Shown here: positions 1-11,000 of the stretch, piece after piece
Numbering within the stretch: position 1 is the first letter of the stretch
Layout: the number at the start of each line of letters is the position of its first letter
Notes under the pieces: model-generated
What the model was told of the DNA's origin: nothing
Databases searched by the model: none
What the model saw: only the letters and a program-made list of their open reading frames with translations
DNA from: Maylandia zebra
Taxonomy: Eukaryota; Chordata; Actinopteri; Cichliformes; Cichlidae
Assembly: GCF_041146795.1 (NCBI RefSeq)
Contig: NC_135172.1
Span: 36,937,623-37,001,622, forward strand
DNA length: 64,000 nt
Direction of reading: 5' to 3'
Made by a program: the position numbers and the translations under genes

Positions 1-815
1 GTCACTTTATACTGATTTATGAATTCATGCATTAAAAAGGCACCCGACTCAGGGAATAAGCCATTCTTAAGGAAAGGAAACAAGTAGAAAAGGCTGAGGT
101 ATGCCAAATCACACAAGAACTGGACGGAAAAGCCTGTGACAACAGAGAGCAATGAATCCAAATGTAAAAGTTTTGGTTCAAATCAATACATAGAAGGTCA
201 GGACAGCGGTACAACAGTGAGTGTTTACAGGGATCTATAATACGCAGTGGAGGCTTTGTCATGGTTTGGGGCTGCATTTATAGATCTTGTAATTATGAAC
301 ACAGAAAACTATTGTCAGATTTTTATCCAACACACAGTACAATTTAGAAAGCATCTGATCAACAGTATGCCAATAATCCCAACACACTGCTAATGCAGTA
401 AAAGCCTTCCTGGATAAAAAGAGAAAAAACAAACCCAAAAAACACACATACTATGGAAAACTATCATGGAATAGTCTGCCCAGATGCCAGACCTCAACAT
501 TATTGATGCAACGTGGGATTATCTTTACAGGGAACATCCAAAGAAGAGGCATTGAATGTTCTTCAAAAAGCATGGAGAGCTGTTCCTGATAACTAAAGAA
601 GAGCAACAGTATCTCTCTTCTTTAGTCATCAAGCCTGTATAGAAGAATAAAGGTGGTCACTTTCAACCACGTTGGAATTCTACGAACTTTGTTTTTTTTT
701 TTTCTCTTGTATATTGCATTTCCATTTATTTCTGCATATTTTAATAACTCCCTACACCCGCTTCCCATTTTCCTGCCAAATATAAAGAAATTAGGGGTGG
801 CTCAAGACTTCCGAA
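1..815 (+). mobile_element. Tc1-like transposon remnant, left end beyond window
   Basis: The sequence follows the fish Tc1-like transposase gene in order on the plus strand. Around 255-280 it carries the stretch encoding the transposase 'MVWGCI' block; near 480-530 the 'PDLNIID' block before the last catalytic acidic residue is readable; around 640-660 is the 'NKGGH' C-terminus. It ends near 790-815 in the GGGGTGGCTCAAGACTT sequence typical of the element's right end. Stops and frameshifts interrupt every frame, so it is non-functional. It lies inside gga1 intron 2 in antisense orientation. The family call rests on remembered consensus structure, not on a search. Confidence 0.85.
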
Positions 816-1071
816 GTGCTCCAAGTAAAATTATTTAAAGCCAATATAGACATTTCACCATTAAATCCCTGCATCCCTAAAATTAATTAAAAATGTCACA
901 TACAAGCAAACTGTTAAAAAATGCATTACAATCCTTTAAATCAATACTACTCTAAAAAACTGAAAGCAAAGGGACACAAGTTGTCAGGATGATAATGTCA
1001 ACCGCTGGTACACCACGTTAGTCTCCATTTCAGTGTGAAATTGTGAAACAAATGAATCATCATCGACTCAC

Positions 1072-1879
1072 CCTTCCGGTTCATTTTCGAGCTGATCACA
1101 GAATCCCTTTATTGAGTCCCAGTCAATTTCCTTATTCAGAGGATTGGTGGCCTTATCTGTGTAAAATTGAAAACAAACAAACATATCCTCAACTTGCTTT
1201 AAATGCTTGGCGTGTTTTTGAATTTCAGACCTGAAAACTGGGACAGAACCACTTTAAATCGGATTGTTATTTGTAGATCTGTGAAGGCGGTCAAACCTGT
1301 CGCTTTACACCTGACTCTGTGCAGCAGCTGTGGCCTGTGAGCGTGTGCAATATGTAAATCAGCTCTCTTGCTTGGAGCAGATGAAGAGGGTGGCTCGCTT
1401 TTGGAGACGTGTGTCAGATTATAGCCCAGGTGTGACAGGTTTCCTGCTAAACTTGGTCCTCAAGGAAACAACCAGAAGCTAACTAGTTGCTTGATTTTTA
1501 GCCTTCAGCTGAGCGTTACTGACACCTTTAAATTTAAATGTCACCTTTCTGTAGTATCACTGAGCTAAAGCGGACAACAGTAAACTACCTTTAAACTCAT
1601 AATGAAGCAACTATGAAACCGTATATAACTGTTGGAGTTTGTTCCTCATCGCCAGCTGCACTTTTTAATTTAATGGCTTTCGCTGACTCCTCTCTGCTCC
1701 CGGGGGAGGAAGCTATAAGCGTCAGCGAAAAATTCACAATGACTAAATATGTCGATGTACCTCAGGGGCATTTCGGTTATCTATCCACGTTCAAAACCTA
1801 ATCGAGTATTGTAATAAATTGCTAACTTACTGATGCGAGACTGCAGACTGGCCTCATCTGGAGGCGCCGCCGCCGCCAT
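1072..1879 (-). CDS. gga1: GGA1, first two coding exons (partial)
   Basis: GGA proteins are monomeric trans-Golgi clathrin adaptors that bind ARF-GTP and sort mannose-6-phosphate receptors through an N-terminal VHS domain. Two exons are visible. Exon 1 (1879-1831) starts at an ATG followed by four alanine codons and ends in a GTAAGT donor after 49 nt. Exon 2 (1156-1072) follows an ACACAG acceptor and ends at GTGAGT. Joined in phase 1 they give 44 codons of the VHS start, including NKATNPLNKEIDW and IKGFCDQLENEPEG. This resembles human GGA1 (ATNPLNKELDW, INGFCEQL) more than GGA3. Exon 3 would lie left of the window, since 1-1071 shows only intron and transposon. The 22q13.1-type neighbours support GGA1. 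The alanine-rich start differs from the human N-terminus. Confidence 0.85.
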
Positions 1880-1908
1880 CTTTCAAGAATTCTAAACAAG
1901 AAGCAAGC

Positions 1909-1939
1909 TATCGCGAGACTTTTGTAACATATCGCGCGA
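1909..1939 (-). promoter_or_regulatory. gga1 core promoter with TCTCGCGA-type element
   Basis: TATCGCGAGA (1909-1918) lies 30 bp upstream of the gga1 ATG and a related TATCGCGCGA follows at 1930-1939. On the gene strand the first reads TCTCGCGATA, close to the palindromic TCTCGCGAGA element of TATA-less vertebrate housekeeping promoters. No TATA box was seen. Transcription probably starts nearby, but the start site is inferred. Confidence 0.55.
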
Positions 1940-2981
1940 ATAGCGAAACATTTCAAGGGCTTTGAGAAGATCTCATCAAACAGCGGTGGGAAAGATACTA
2001 CAGCTCAGCTGAACTCAGATCATTAACAACTAATTTTATTATTGGCGATTAATAAAGTTTTCGGATTCTGGTGGTGAAAAAACATGTGCCAAACACAAAT
2101 CCATTTATCTAATTGACTGTGATAACAATTTCATATTTTCATATTCTTTTCCCTACACAGGTTCGAGGACGTTCCAGGTGAACACGCGCGGTGAGTTACA
2201 GCCAGCGAGGAGTCACGCAGTTTTTGCGTGCATGTCTGTGCTCGTGGACATTTGTGAGCAGAAATACTTATTATTAAATTATGCACTTACACTCAGAGTT
2301 AGAAATGAAATATTTGTATTAGAGGGAAGGAGTATAACAAACTATAAATTAAGCTAATTTGCACGTTTTTATTCTGCTTTTCTAATCAAAAAATTGTTAA
2401 TGCAAGAAAAATATCCAAATATTAACAGGAAAATCTCAAACCAAACTCTTACCACCCCTCTGTAAAATCAATATTTAATATCAATGACTTACATGAAATA
2501 CAGTTAAGTAATAAAATGAAAGAAAACAAGTGAGCACTACTGCATATAAACCCGACTAGATACATACACATATACACTTGTGCTAACAATTCAAGAAACA
2601 TTTGGTATATTTTATATCCCCCCTCTGTCCTTTTCTCCGGATCCTTGTAGTACTTTGGTAGTAGTATTGTGGTCTTAGGAGCTGATGTGTCAGTGGAAAT
2701 GAAAACAGCTAAACTGTGACAGCAAAATGTTAAGAATACATATTCTTACCCAAGGTGGCATGCTGTGGCTTTTACAGAAATGCAAGCGGAGATGACCACC
2801 TCAATTTTTAGAAGCACTCCTTTAATAAAAGTAGCAATGAAACCACCTTACTACACATGAATCTGTATTATTGGCAAATTGCTCTTAAAGTATCAAGAGT
2901 ATTCTGCAGAACACATTGTTCCCCATCGGTGTTATACGCTTATAAGGTTGGTCTGAATTTAAATGCTTCATATGCTGTTTG
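1940..2981. other. Intergenic, nothing recognised
   Basis: AT-rich sequence upstream of gga1. No ORF of substance, no splice-framed exon and no recognisable repeat was seen on either strand. Confidence 0.5.
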
Positions 2982-3224
2982 AGCTACAGCAGGGGTCCCC
3001 AATCCCAGTCCAAGAGGGCTGGTTTCCTGCAGGTTTTAGATGTGTCCTTGATGCACCACAGCTGATTTAAATGGATAAATTACCTTCTCAACACGTCTTG
3101 AAGTTCTCCAGAGGCCTGGTAACGAACTAATCATGTGATTCAGGTGTGTTGACCCAGGGTGAGATCTAAAACCTGCAGGGACACCGGCCCTCGCGGACTG
3201 GGATTGGGGACCCCTGATCTACAG
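2982..3224. mobile_element. hAT-type MITE, copy 1, with target-site duplication
   Basis: A 227-bp non-coding element (2990-3216) opens with CAGGGGTCCCCAATCCCAG and closes with its reverse complement (CTGGGATTGGGGACCCCTG). It is flanked by the 8-bp repeats agctacag and atctacag (7 of 8 match). CAG termini plus an 8-bp duplication are hallmarks of hAT transposons. Its interior matches the element at 36094-36307 in reverse orientation. Confidence 0.85.
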
Positions 3225-3391
3225 TAATGTATTATATTCTAAAATGATGCTAAATGATAAAAATGAAGGTGTTGGCAAAACAGCTGGTTAAACTATCTTC
3301 AGCTAAAAACCTTCTGCTAAAGTAGACAGTGAATAAATTTTTTTTGTAAATGTGTTTTTATATTTATATATATTAATTATTATATTGATGA

Positions 3392-4000
3392 ATGAATTCA
3401 TTACTGCCATTGTTTGTATTGGCAAAATTTAGTAGATTACAGGTGGAGGTGGTCAACAAGTACAAGTACCTCGGGCTGTGGGTGGACAACAAACTGGACT
3501 GGTCATGCAACACAGAGCACCTGTATAAAAAAGCCCAAAGCCGACTGTACTTCCTCAGGAGGCTGAGGTCTTTTAACATCTGCAGGAAGCTCCTGAGGAT
3601 GTTTTACCAGTCGGTGGTTGCTGGAGTACTTTTCTATGCTGTGGTGTGCTGGGGGAGCAGCACAGCAAAGAAGGACTCATCCAGGCTGGAGAAACTGATC
3701 AGGAAGGCTTGCTCTGTGGTCGGCATGAAGCTGGACACTCTGGTGACAGTGGCAGAGAAAAGGACACTAAAGAAACTGCTGGATATTATGGACAATGCTG
3801 GGCATCCTCTGCACACGGCCATAAACAACCAGAAGAGTCTGTTCAGTGACAGGTTGCTTCTCCCAAATATATATATATATATATATAATATTCTGTAACT
3901 CTGTAACTTCTGTCGGTGCTGTGCTTTTTTGGAAACCGAATTTCCCAGAGGAACCCACCCGAGGGATTAATAAAGTTTTATCTTATCTTATCTTACCAAT
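3392..4000 (+). mobile_element. LINE 3' end: C-terminal reverse-transcriptase ORF and TTATC tail
   Basis: The open frame from about 3440 to 3870 encodes the C-terminal part of a fish non-LTR retrotransposon polyprotein. It contains the motifs YKYLGLWVDNKLDW, LYFLRRLRSFNICRKLL, FYAVVCWGSS and LEKLIRKACSVVGM, which follow the polymerase core in L2/Rex-like LINEs. After a short TA microsatellite (about 3869-3886) comes the 3' tail: GGATTAATAAAG and then repeats of TTATC. The catalytic polymerase domain is absent, as in the usual 5'-truncated copy, so it cannot move by itself. The exact clade was not resolved. Confidence 0.88.
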
Positions 4001-4002
4001 AT

Positions 4003-4425
4003 ATGTGGACAGCCCGTTCTCATTCCCGACGTGTAACATACCGACCATTAGTCGCGCTCCAAGGTGTCCCACAGACACGTGAAAGGTAACCTTCCGCATC
4101 CATTTGATACGCGCCGGATTGTGGATGATATCCAATAGAATGACGCTCCCGGTGTAATACACATTCCAGCTGTGTATTCCAGCCATAACCCTAACCTTAA
4201 TCCTAACCCGTATCATAACCTAATCGTGTTAGATAGTGTTTTCCAAAGCAATTACAGTAAAATAAACATACACGTGTAGATTGATTCGAAATGGTTCTCA
4301 TGTTTCCTCATTTTTCCGAACAAGTAACATAGGGACATGTTGGGTGGCCAAAAGCGTAACATACTGACGATTTGTCACCTAGTGTAACATTTTACACTTT
4401 GAGAGTGAGAACGTGTTGATGTGGA
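4003..4425. mobile_element. 409-bp inverted-repeat element with 7-bp target-site duplication
   Basis: Element 4010-4418 starts CAGCCCGTTCTCA and ends with TGAGAACGTGTTG, whose reverse complement CAACACGTTCTCA matches at 11 of 13 positions. It is flanked by direct repeats of atgtgga (4003-4009 and 4419-4425; extending to 8 bp gives 7 of 8). The interior is non-coding, contains several GTAACAT repeats and a degenerate CCTAACC-like stretch, and does not match an element I can name. The ends suggest a non-autonomous DNA transposon, possibly hAT-like. It landed 10 bp after the LINE tail. Confidence 0.7.
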
Positions 4426-4819
4426 TTCTTAATATGAAATTATAGTTTACATACAAATATCCTTATAGTCTGAAAATTACAGTACAAATATCCTGTCACA
4501 TTTGATCTCTGTGAGGTCAGAGGTCAAATTTACAAATGAATACCTCTTATCTGTGACCTACTCCTACATAAGGTTTGTGTAATCAGAGTAAAACGTCTGT
4601 GCAATGTTTTAATACAATAGTTGCTACTAAAATCTTTGATTTTTGAAAAGAATGACAAACAAACACGTTCAGTCTAAGCTGAAAATGTATACATTTGTGT
4701 GACAATGAAAACACGCACAATTCACAATATAATCTTTTTTGGATCTTTTTATTGATTAAAAATACATTTAGAGTGCCCAATACGATAAGTTGTGTATTAG
4801 ATGGCACAAAACAAAACCC

Positions 4820-4945
4820 CAATAATTTGACAATTGCCTCTGAGCAAGCACTAGGCGACGGTGGGGAGTAAAAACTTCCTTTTAACAGGGAGAAAACTCC
4901 GGCAGAACCAGGCTCAGTGAGGAACGGCCATCTGCCTTGACCGGT
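4820..4945. repeat. Dispersed fish repeat, copy 1
   Basis: The stretch around CTTCCTTTTAACAGGGAG, then CTCCGGCAGAACCAGGCTCA and GCCATCTGCC is a motif string I recognise from many fish genomes. A second, more diverged copy in the same orientation is at about 45950-46085. Superfamily not determined. Confidence 0.6.
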
Positions 4946-5034
4946 CAAGGGTTTTTAAAATGACTCGATTAGATGTTAAATAAATTGAAACTGAAAATGC
5001 TACGTCCAGATGAACAGAATCTACTTTTAGGGAC

Positions 5035-5868
5035 TTACAAAACACTAACCAAGTATTTTCTGCCTGCGATCCATACAGCATGACCCGCAGAGAGAAAGAA
5101 GCTTGTGATGAAATGTTCACTTTCCAATACAGTGATGGCATGCTCCTTGAAAACCTTTACAATTACATCATCTGTATGTTTGTGGCCTAATTCCATGAAT
5201 GTCAGTATGACATCTGGCTCTTTCCATTTCTCTATTAAAGAGCTGTAAACCATATCACTGAGGAACATCACATTGTCGATTTTGATTTTTTTAAGTCTAG
5301 GCCAGAGTTTTATGAATAGCCGTTGGGTGATGGCATCAACTTTTTCAGTACAGCAAGGTGAACTGGCATTGTTAATAACACGTGTCACCACCTTCTTGAT
5401 AGAGGTTTCCACAGATAACCTGTAATTTTCAGCCTCTTCAGCATCACACAGGGCTGGATTCTGCATAGTGTCGATCAGGTGATTTTTAATGATATCGACC
5501 GTCAGTTTTCTCAACACTGGGTCCTCGTCGTTCAGTAACATCAGTAAATGTTTTTCTTTACAGAATGTTTTCTGACGTAGCTCTTGGTAAATGGCCCTGT
5601 CGAGATCTTTCAGTTTTTTTTATGTATATGCAGATCTTTGATCCTGTTGTCAGACAACACGTGTTTTAACAGGTACCTGTGGAGTTTTTTTAGAAGGTTT
5701 GTAGTGCGAATTCTTCGCAGCCCGTGTGAGCACAGCATCAATGAGTGCGCTCACACATTCTTCTTCATCATCATCATAATCGCTGACAGTAATGCCAGAT
5801 GATGATTTTTTCTCCACTATTGGAAATATATTACTTTTAAATTCTTCTAAAAGTGTTTGAGAAATGGC
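5035..5868 (-). pseudogene. Decayed single-exon coding sequence, family unknown
   Basis: I do not recognise this gene. The longest intact frame (5541-5035) encodes 168 aa of a charged, apparently helical protein (motifs DEDPVLRKLTVDIIKNHLID, FIKLWPRLKKIKIDNVMFL, FMELGHKHTDDVIVKVF). Coding-like sequence continues upstream to about 5868 but in three frames. The first part reads VEKKSSSGITVSDYDDDEEE and VSALIDAVLTRAAKN; the second LHRYLLKHVLSDNRIKDL; the third LKDLDRAIYQELRQKTF and on into the intact frame. The two frame changes fall exactly in homopolymers (T7 at 5685-5691 and T8 at 5614-5621 on the plus strand). It is therefore either a recent pseudogene or an intact gene with indel errors. 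No intron was needed, so a retrocopy or single-exon family member is possible. Confidence 0.55.
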
Positions 5869-6575
5869 TTTAGTTTGTTAGAATGGAAGTTAGAATGCCA
5901 AGCGACCCCCCCTCCGACCCTCACCCACTGTGTTGTTGTCGGGTTTACGGCTGGTAAGCTATGCTAATTTAACTGTTTATGTAGCTTCACTCATTCACCT
6001 GCAGACACAGACGGCTATCAGAATGGTCACACGTCGGTATATTACTGGTAGCATTATAAAGTGTTGATATGCATGAATACTTTCTTCGTTTCTGATGAAA
6101 TTCTACCAGAGTCTGTGTTAATGACAGGGCTGGGGGGATTAGTCCTGTACAAAGAGGTCAACACGGCCCCACAAATGAACTGTATACTAGTAAGCTTTGA
6201 CAACTATAAGTAAAATTAAGTCAAAATCAGTGAAATATTAATGAAATATTTTAAAAATGCTACATTCGTACCCACATTTCAGTAACAATAAAGCTCAAAT
6301 TTAGTGCATCGGCAGTAACAGATGTAACTAGACTGACTGAGTACATTGGGGCTCAATGGCTGATGGAGACTGACACATATCCCAGTGATTTTAGAGAAGA
6401 TCCATCTATGCAAGTCAGTGTCTGGTATTGACTTGGGATCACTACTTGGTCATTGGGTCTCCAGCTGGCCGTGTCTGCAACCGAATATAATCCAGGCTTT
6501 AGCTTTCAAATTTCGAAGTCAAATTCTTGGTTTAACCTTAAAAGCTTTGAATGGCAAAATAAGCTTGTATATGGG
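5869..6575. other. Intergenic, nothing recognised
   Basis: AT-rich, with short frames only and no consistent splice-framed coding sequence. It ends in an A-rich and CAA-repeat stretch leading into the Tc1-like remnant. Confidence 0.45.
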
Positions 6576-7240
6576 AAATGGAATATCAACCAAAAAAACA
6601 AAAAACAACAACAACAAACCCCTCATTACAAAAACGTTATAAATTGATTTGCATGTCATTGAGTGAAATAAGTATTTGATCAAAAGATGATTTTATATTT
6701 GGTGGAGAAACCCTTGTTGGGGTGCACAGCAGTAAGACGTTTCTTAAAGTTAGTCACCAGGTTTGCACAAATCTCAGGAGTGATTTTGGCACACTCCTAT
6801 TTACAGACTGTCTTAAAATCCTTTAGGTTTCTTGGCTTTCAATTGGCAACTTGAAGCTTCAGCTCCTTCTACAAATTTTCCATAACACTGTAGTCTGCAG
6901 ACTGGCTAGGCCACTCCATCACCTCAGTATGCTTCTTCTTTAACCATCCTTTTGTTGCCTTGGTGCTCTATTATGACCCACGTGGACAGATGTTTATCTC
7001 CAGTTGACTGGACACAGCTGATCTGTTTGAGCCAGAATTCTGGCAGGACTGTGGAGTTTCAAATCCCTAACTCACTCAATTCATTACATTGATTAAATGT
7101 GTTTTCTGGATTTTTGGTTGATGTTCTGTAATTTTCCATTGAAATTAAACTACAATAGAATATAGACACTGTTTATTTCTTTGTAAATAAGAACGCTTAC
7201 AACAAATTTAGGGGCTCAAATAGCTATTTCCCCCACTGTA
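6576..7240 (-). mobile_element. Internally deleted Tc1-like transposon, second family
   Basis: The left end carries ATAAATTGATTTGCATGTCA and GTGAAATAAGTATTTGATC, the terminal region of a common fish Tc1-like family. The right end (about 7090-7240) carries the related TTTTCTGGATTTTTGGTTG and closes ATTTCCCCCACTGTA. Between them (6715-6965) is the 3' part of the transposase gene in reverse, including the complement of the 'VMEWPSQSA' region (CTAGGCCACTCCATCACCT). Most of the transposase is missing and frames are broken. It sits just upstream of the micall1 5' region. Confidence 0.8.
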
Positions 7241-8073
7241 GGAGGCAGCAACCCTGTATTATACAAGTTACCTGAGGAGGGCAGCAATGCGGGGATGATG
7301 CATGTCTCCGTCGACTCCAATATAAGAAGAAGACAGCAGCCCCTGAATGGGTGTAGCACCCCCTGTTGGGCGATAAGAGCAGGGAGAGAAACGGGATATT
7401 GTAGGTTGGCAGCTTGGCCAGGCTGTCAGTGTTTTAATCAGCGCTGTTCGGCTGGAGTTGCACTTCCTGTGCGGGATTTTTATTTTTTCATAGGTTACTT
7501 TTAATTGTATTGGTACATAAATGATGGCGTCGCGGGCAACGGACTAAAGAGACTTTTTTTTAAACCAGTCTTTTAGCCGTTGTAGTCACTGCACTTACAA
7601 ACAAAAGCCTAGTGCTGGTCTTGCGGTCCTTCACAGAGGAAATTCTGCACCTGCTTCGACTGAAACTGCATCACTGCGTGAAACAACAGTTTACACATAT
7701 ACAGCAAACCTGCAAAGTGGGGCCAAACAGCAAGCCACTGCAGCCAGTTAGCTAACTCGGCTACGTCAAGAACTTTTGAGGGCGAGCTCCCGTTATCAGC
7801 TCGAGAAATCAGCCGTGTTTTTTCACTCATTCCGCAGTAACCGCAGTCTGAATAACCGCACACGGTGCTTGCTGCAGTTGGTAAAGTTGGGCATCGTCCA
7901 GCTAGCTCCTAAGAAATGATCGTTTTTTTCCAATGTGACTCAGTGGCTGCTCATGAAGGTAACGTATCGGCAGCTCGGGTGTTGCCTGGGCGTCGTCGCT
8001 TTCTCTGTCCCGTCAACAAATAAAGGTCGATCAATCCAAGTTCACCACCTTCCCCATCGGATTTGTCTGTAGT
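7241..8073 (+). promoter_or_regulatory. micall1 promoter and 5' UTR region
   Basis: This 0.8-kb stretch is richer in G+C and CpG than its surroundings and ends at the micall1 start codon. I could not place the transcription start, and no TATA box was evident. GCACCCCCTGTTGGGCG near 7357 resembles a weak CTCF core on the minus strand. A minus-strand frame at 7609-7863 shows no family resemblance and is not called. Confidence 0.5.
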
Positions 8074-11000
8074 ATGATGGGATCTCTGAAGGCTCTCCAG
8101 GAGTGGTGTCGGATACAGTGTGAGAACTACAACGATGTGCAAATTAAGGACATGTCTACGTCCTTTCGAGACGGGCTGGCGTTTTGTGCCATTATTCATC
8201 GCTTCAGACCAGATCTGATGTAAGTAACCACAAGTGTAACATAAACGCTACTGTAAAATGAAGTTAGAAGCAGGTTAAGTTAACGGTAAGGTTAATCTGT
8301 GGTACACTGGTTCTTTTTTGTGTAGGAGCTGCCTCCGTTGAAAGGTATACTGGTTTTTGAGGCGTGACAGGCTGCTAACTGTTTTCTTTTGTGACTGAAT
8401 TGAGGTTCAGAATTACTAAGGGTAACTCATCCATTCAAAACACCAATGTAGAACAAAACCTGTCAGGACAGAGCCATCTGAACTCATCTGAAGAGCTGTC
8501 AGACTCCTTAAACTCAAAGGCCATATACACGTACAGCCCAGTTTGATCTCAAGTAAAACCATTACGTAATAACATATAACTTAAGTTTTATAATCTTAAT
8601 AACTACACTGGACCATATTCAAAACTATTAAAAATGGAGACGAAACCACGAACCCAAGTGGGAAAAACAATCCTTACCCCATTCATTTTAAAATAAGCCA
8701 ACCAACCATTTTTTCTGTCATGTAATTAGTGATCTGTGATTGCTTAAGGAACATGTGTAATCCCACAGTATCATTATAAGCTACTTGAAGTCTGTGTAAC
8801 TTTTTTTGTTACAGAGACTGGTACAGTATGAGACATGTTCACTCTATCCATACTTGCAAAAGAGGGCGTGTGCTTGTGCATACACCATACATCATTTTCT
8901 ATAATTATCTCCATCATCTGTCATTTCATCTGTAATAGAATGCCCAGGATATTTTTACTTTAATGGAATCTGTACGATTGTTATGAGACTGTTTGAAATC
9001 AGGAAATCTTAGATATTTGTCGTCTTTGCTTCTGTAAATCATGACAGCATTCTTACAGACACTTTGTGTGGTATCCTGTTTTGTACCATAAACAGGACAT
9101 GTGGTAAACTGCCCCTGTAGACCAGCACTGCTAGAACTAAATACCACAAGATCATATGCATACATAATGTGGTTCACTAGAGTACGGTCATGCATCCCAC
9201 TTCTCCAACAGAAAATGTTCCAGTGCAACTCACAGCAGAAAGTCATATGCAAAACCACATGGCAAGGTTTTGTGACTAAACTAGAATAATATTTTTTGCC
9301 TTTATGATTCAAACAACTTGTACTTTTTAACTTTCCATACATTTTCACATTTACTGCTCCCATGTAGTAATGATGGCATTGCTACAGTAGGAGTAGTGTT
9401 GTAGGTTAAAGACAAAAATCCAGTTATTAATGCTTTAACTGCAGTGAAATTAGATGTTTTCATTGTATTTAAGTAAAAATCTAAAAGCACCATACTAACA
9501 TACCTAAGTATGGCAGTGTTATCTTGGAAGACACGGTTCATTTTTCAACTCTATGTTTTAATTATATTTTGTCACAGCCACTTAAAGAAAAAAAGCCTCC
9601 TGTAATGTTGTGAGTTCTGTGATGTGAGCGAGTGTCCAATGTGGCGTGTCAAAGTCATCCTGACAAGCGACGCTCTGTCTGTAACAACACTTCCCTTCTG
9701 TGTTTCACACCTACACACTGAGTACAGAGGTTACCACAAAACACCACAGCCTGTATATGTGATTTACAAGGGTTGGGTATAGGGAGGAGGACATGATGAC
9801 TCGCCATCTTTTTAGTAGAGATTCAAAACAGTAATTTTGTTTTTCACTTGAGTGACAGTGAGCCACCTTTAGCCACCTGTACAAATGACAGCCTGAAACT
9901 TTACAGTGCACACAAGCTATCCTGTTTTTGTTTAACGTATGCTGCTGTACACTAAATGTGAATGTGTTTATTTAATTTTTTTCTCTTCAATCAGAATTCA
10001 CACAATACAATGGTGTGCCTTGAGAAAAGTCCAGATTTCTTGGAGATTTTGTGGCAACTATAAGTTATTAAAAACAAAACCCAGGAAAACTTGCTAGGCA
10101 TGTGATGCGAGTATGACTGTATTAAACCACAGAAGCACTCTGTCTTCAATTAAATTTTATTAAAGTTTATTCTTTGGGAAAATTGGCTTAAAAAATAAGA
10201 AAAGTCTTCACTGGTGTCTGACAAACACAAAATCAGTCAGGATGGTAACCTACCAACACTGATGGTATGCTGTATAACCACTGAAGGTGCTACAAAAAAA
10301 AGCAGAAGCCCCACAGATGAGCGATTAGCAAGCGTTTTTACAAAAGAAGCAAATCATAGAGATGATAAACCCTTTGCCCAGTTTGACATTTCTGACCATA
10401 AAGCCCGTCTTTCAAGGGCAACTGCCAGTCCATAGTGGTCATCAGTGCCCTACCTGCAGACAGGGGTGATAAAAAGGACTTTCATGCTTCAAGAGACCTG
10501 TGAGCATCAGAAAGCTGAGAGCTAACTGTCACAGGTTACTGGAAATGGTCATACGCCATAAGAGTTCCTGAGTGAGCCAGAGACAAAGGCAGGTTCTTCC
10601 ATAGATTCACCTATGAAAGCCTTGAATTTGAATTCCTGAGGTAGGGCAAAGGCACACCAATGTACAGGAAAAGAGGGAACTTGATTTATAACATCAGGGA
10701 AAAAATGAACTATGGATGCTTCGTTGTTCTGAACAGATTGTTATGAAGGGCTAGAATTTTCCCACAGACTGCAGTAAAATGTACCGTTAACCACGTGTCA
10801 TCCCAGTGTCCTTTGAAGAAAACAGGCAAAATGTGGTCTGATAAATGATTTTGGACAGTAAGCATGTGGCTCGTGCTGTTCATCTCTCAGGTGAGCAAAC
10901 TGGACTGAATGGAAGCAGAGCAAACTTTCACTTAAACAGTGAAGTGGACTTTATCTGCATAAACAGCACAGCAGTAATGCTGAAAGTACAGGAATTAGAC

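Noticed and set aside
4186..4212. Telomere-like CCTAACC repeats
   Set aside because: Only a few irregular units, lying inside the 409-bp transposable element; not a telomere or interstitial telomeric array.
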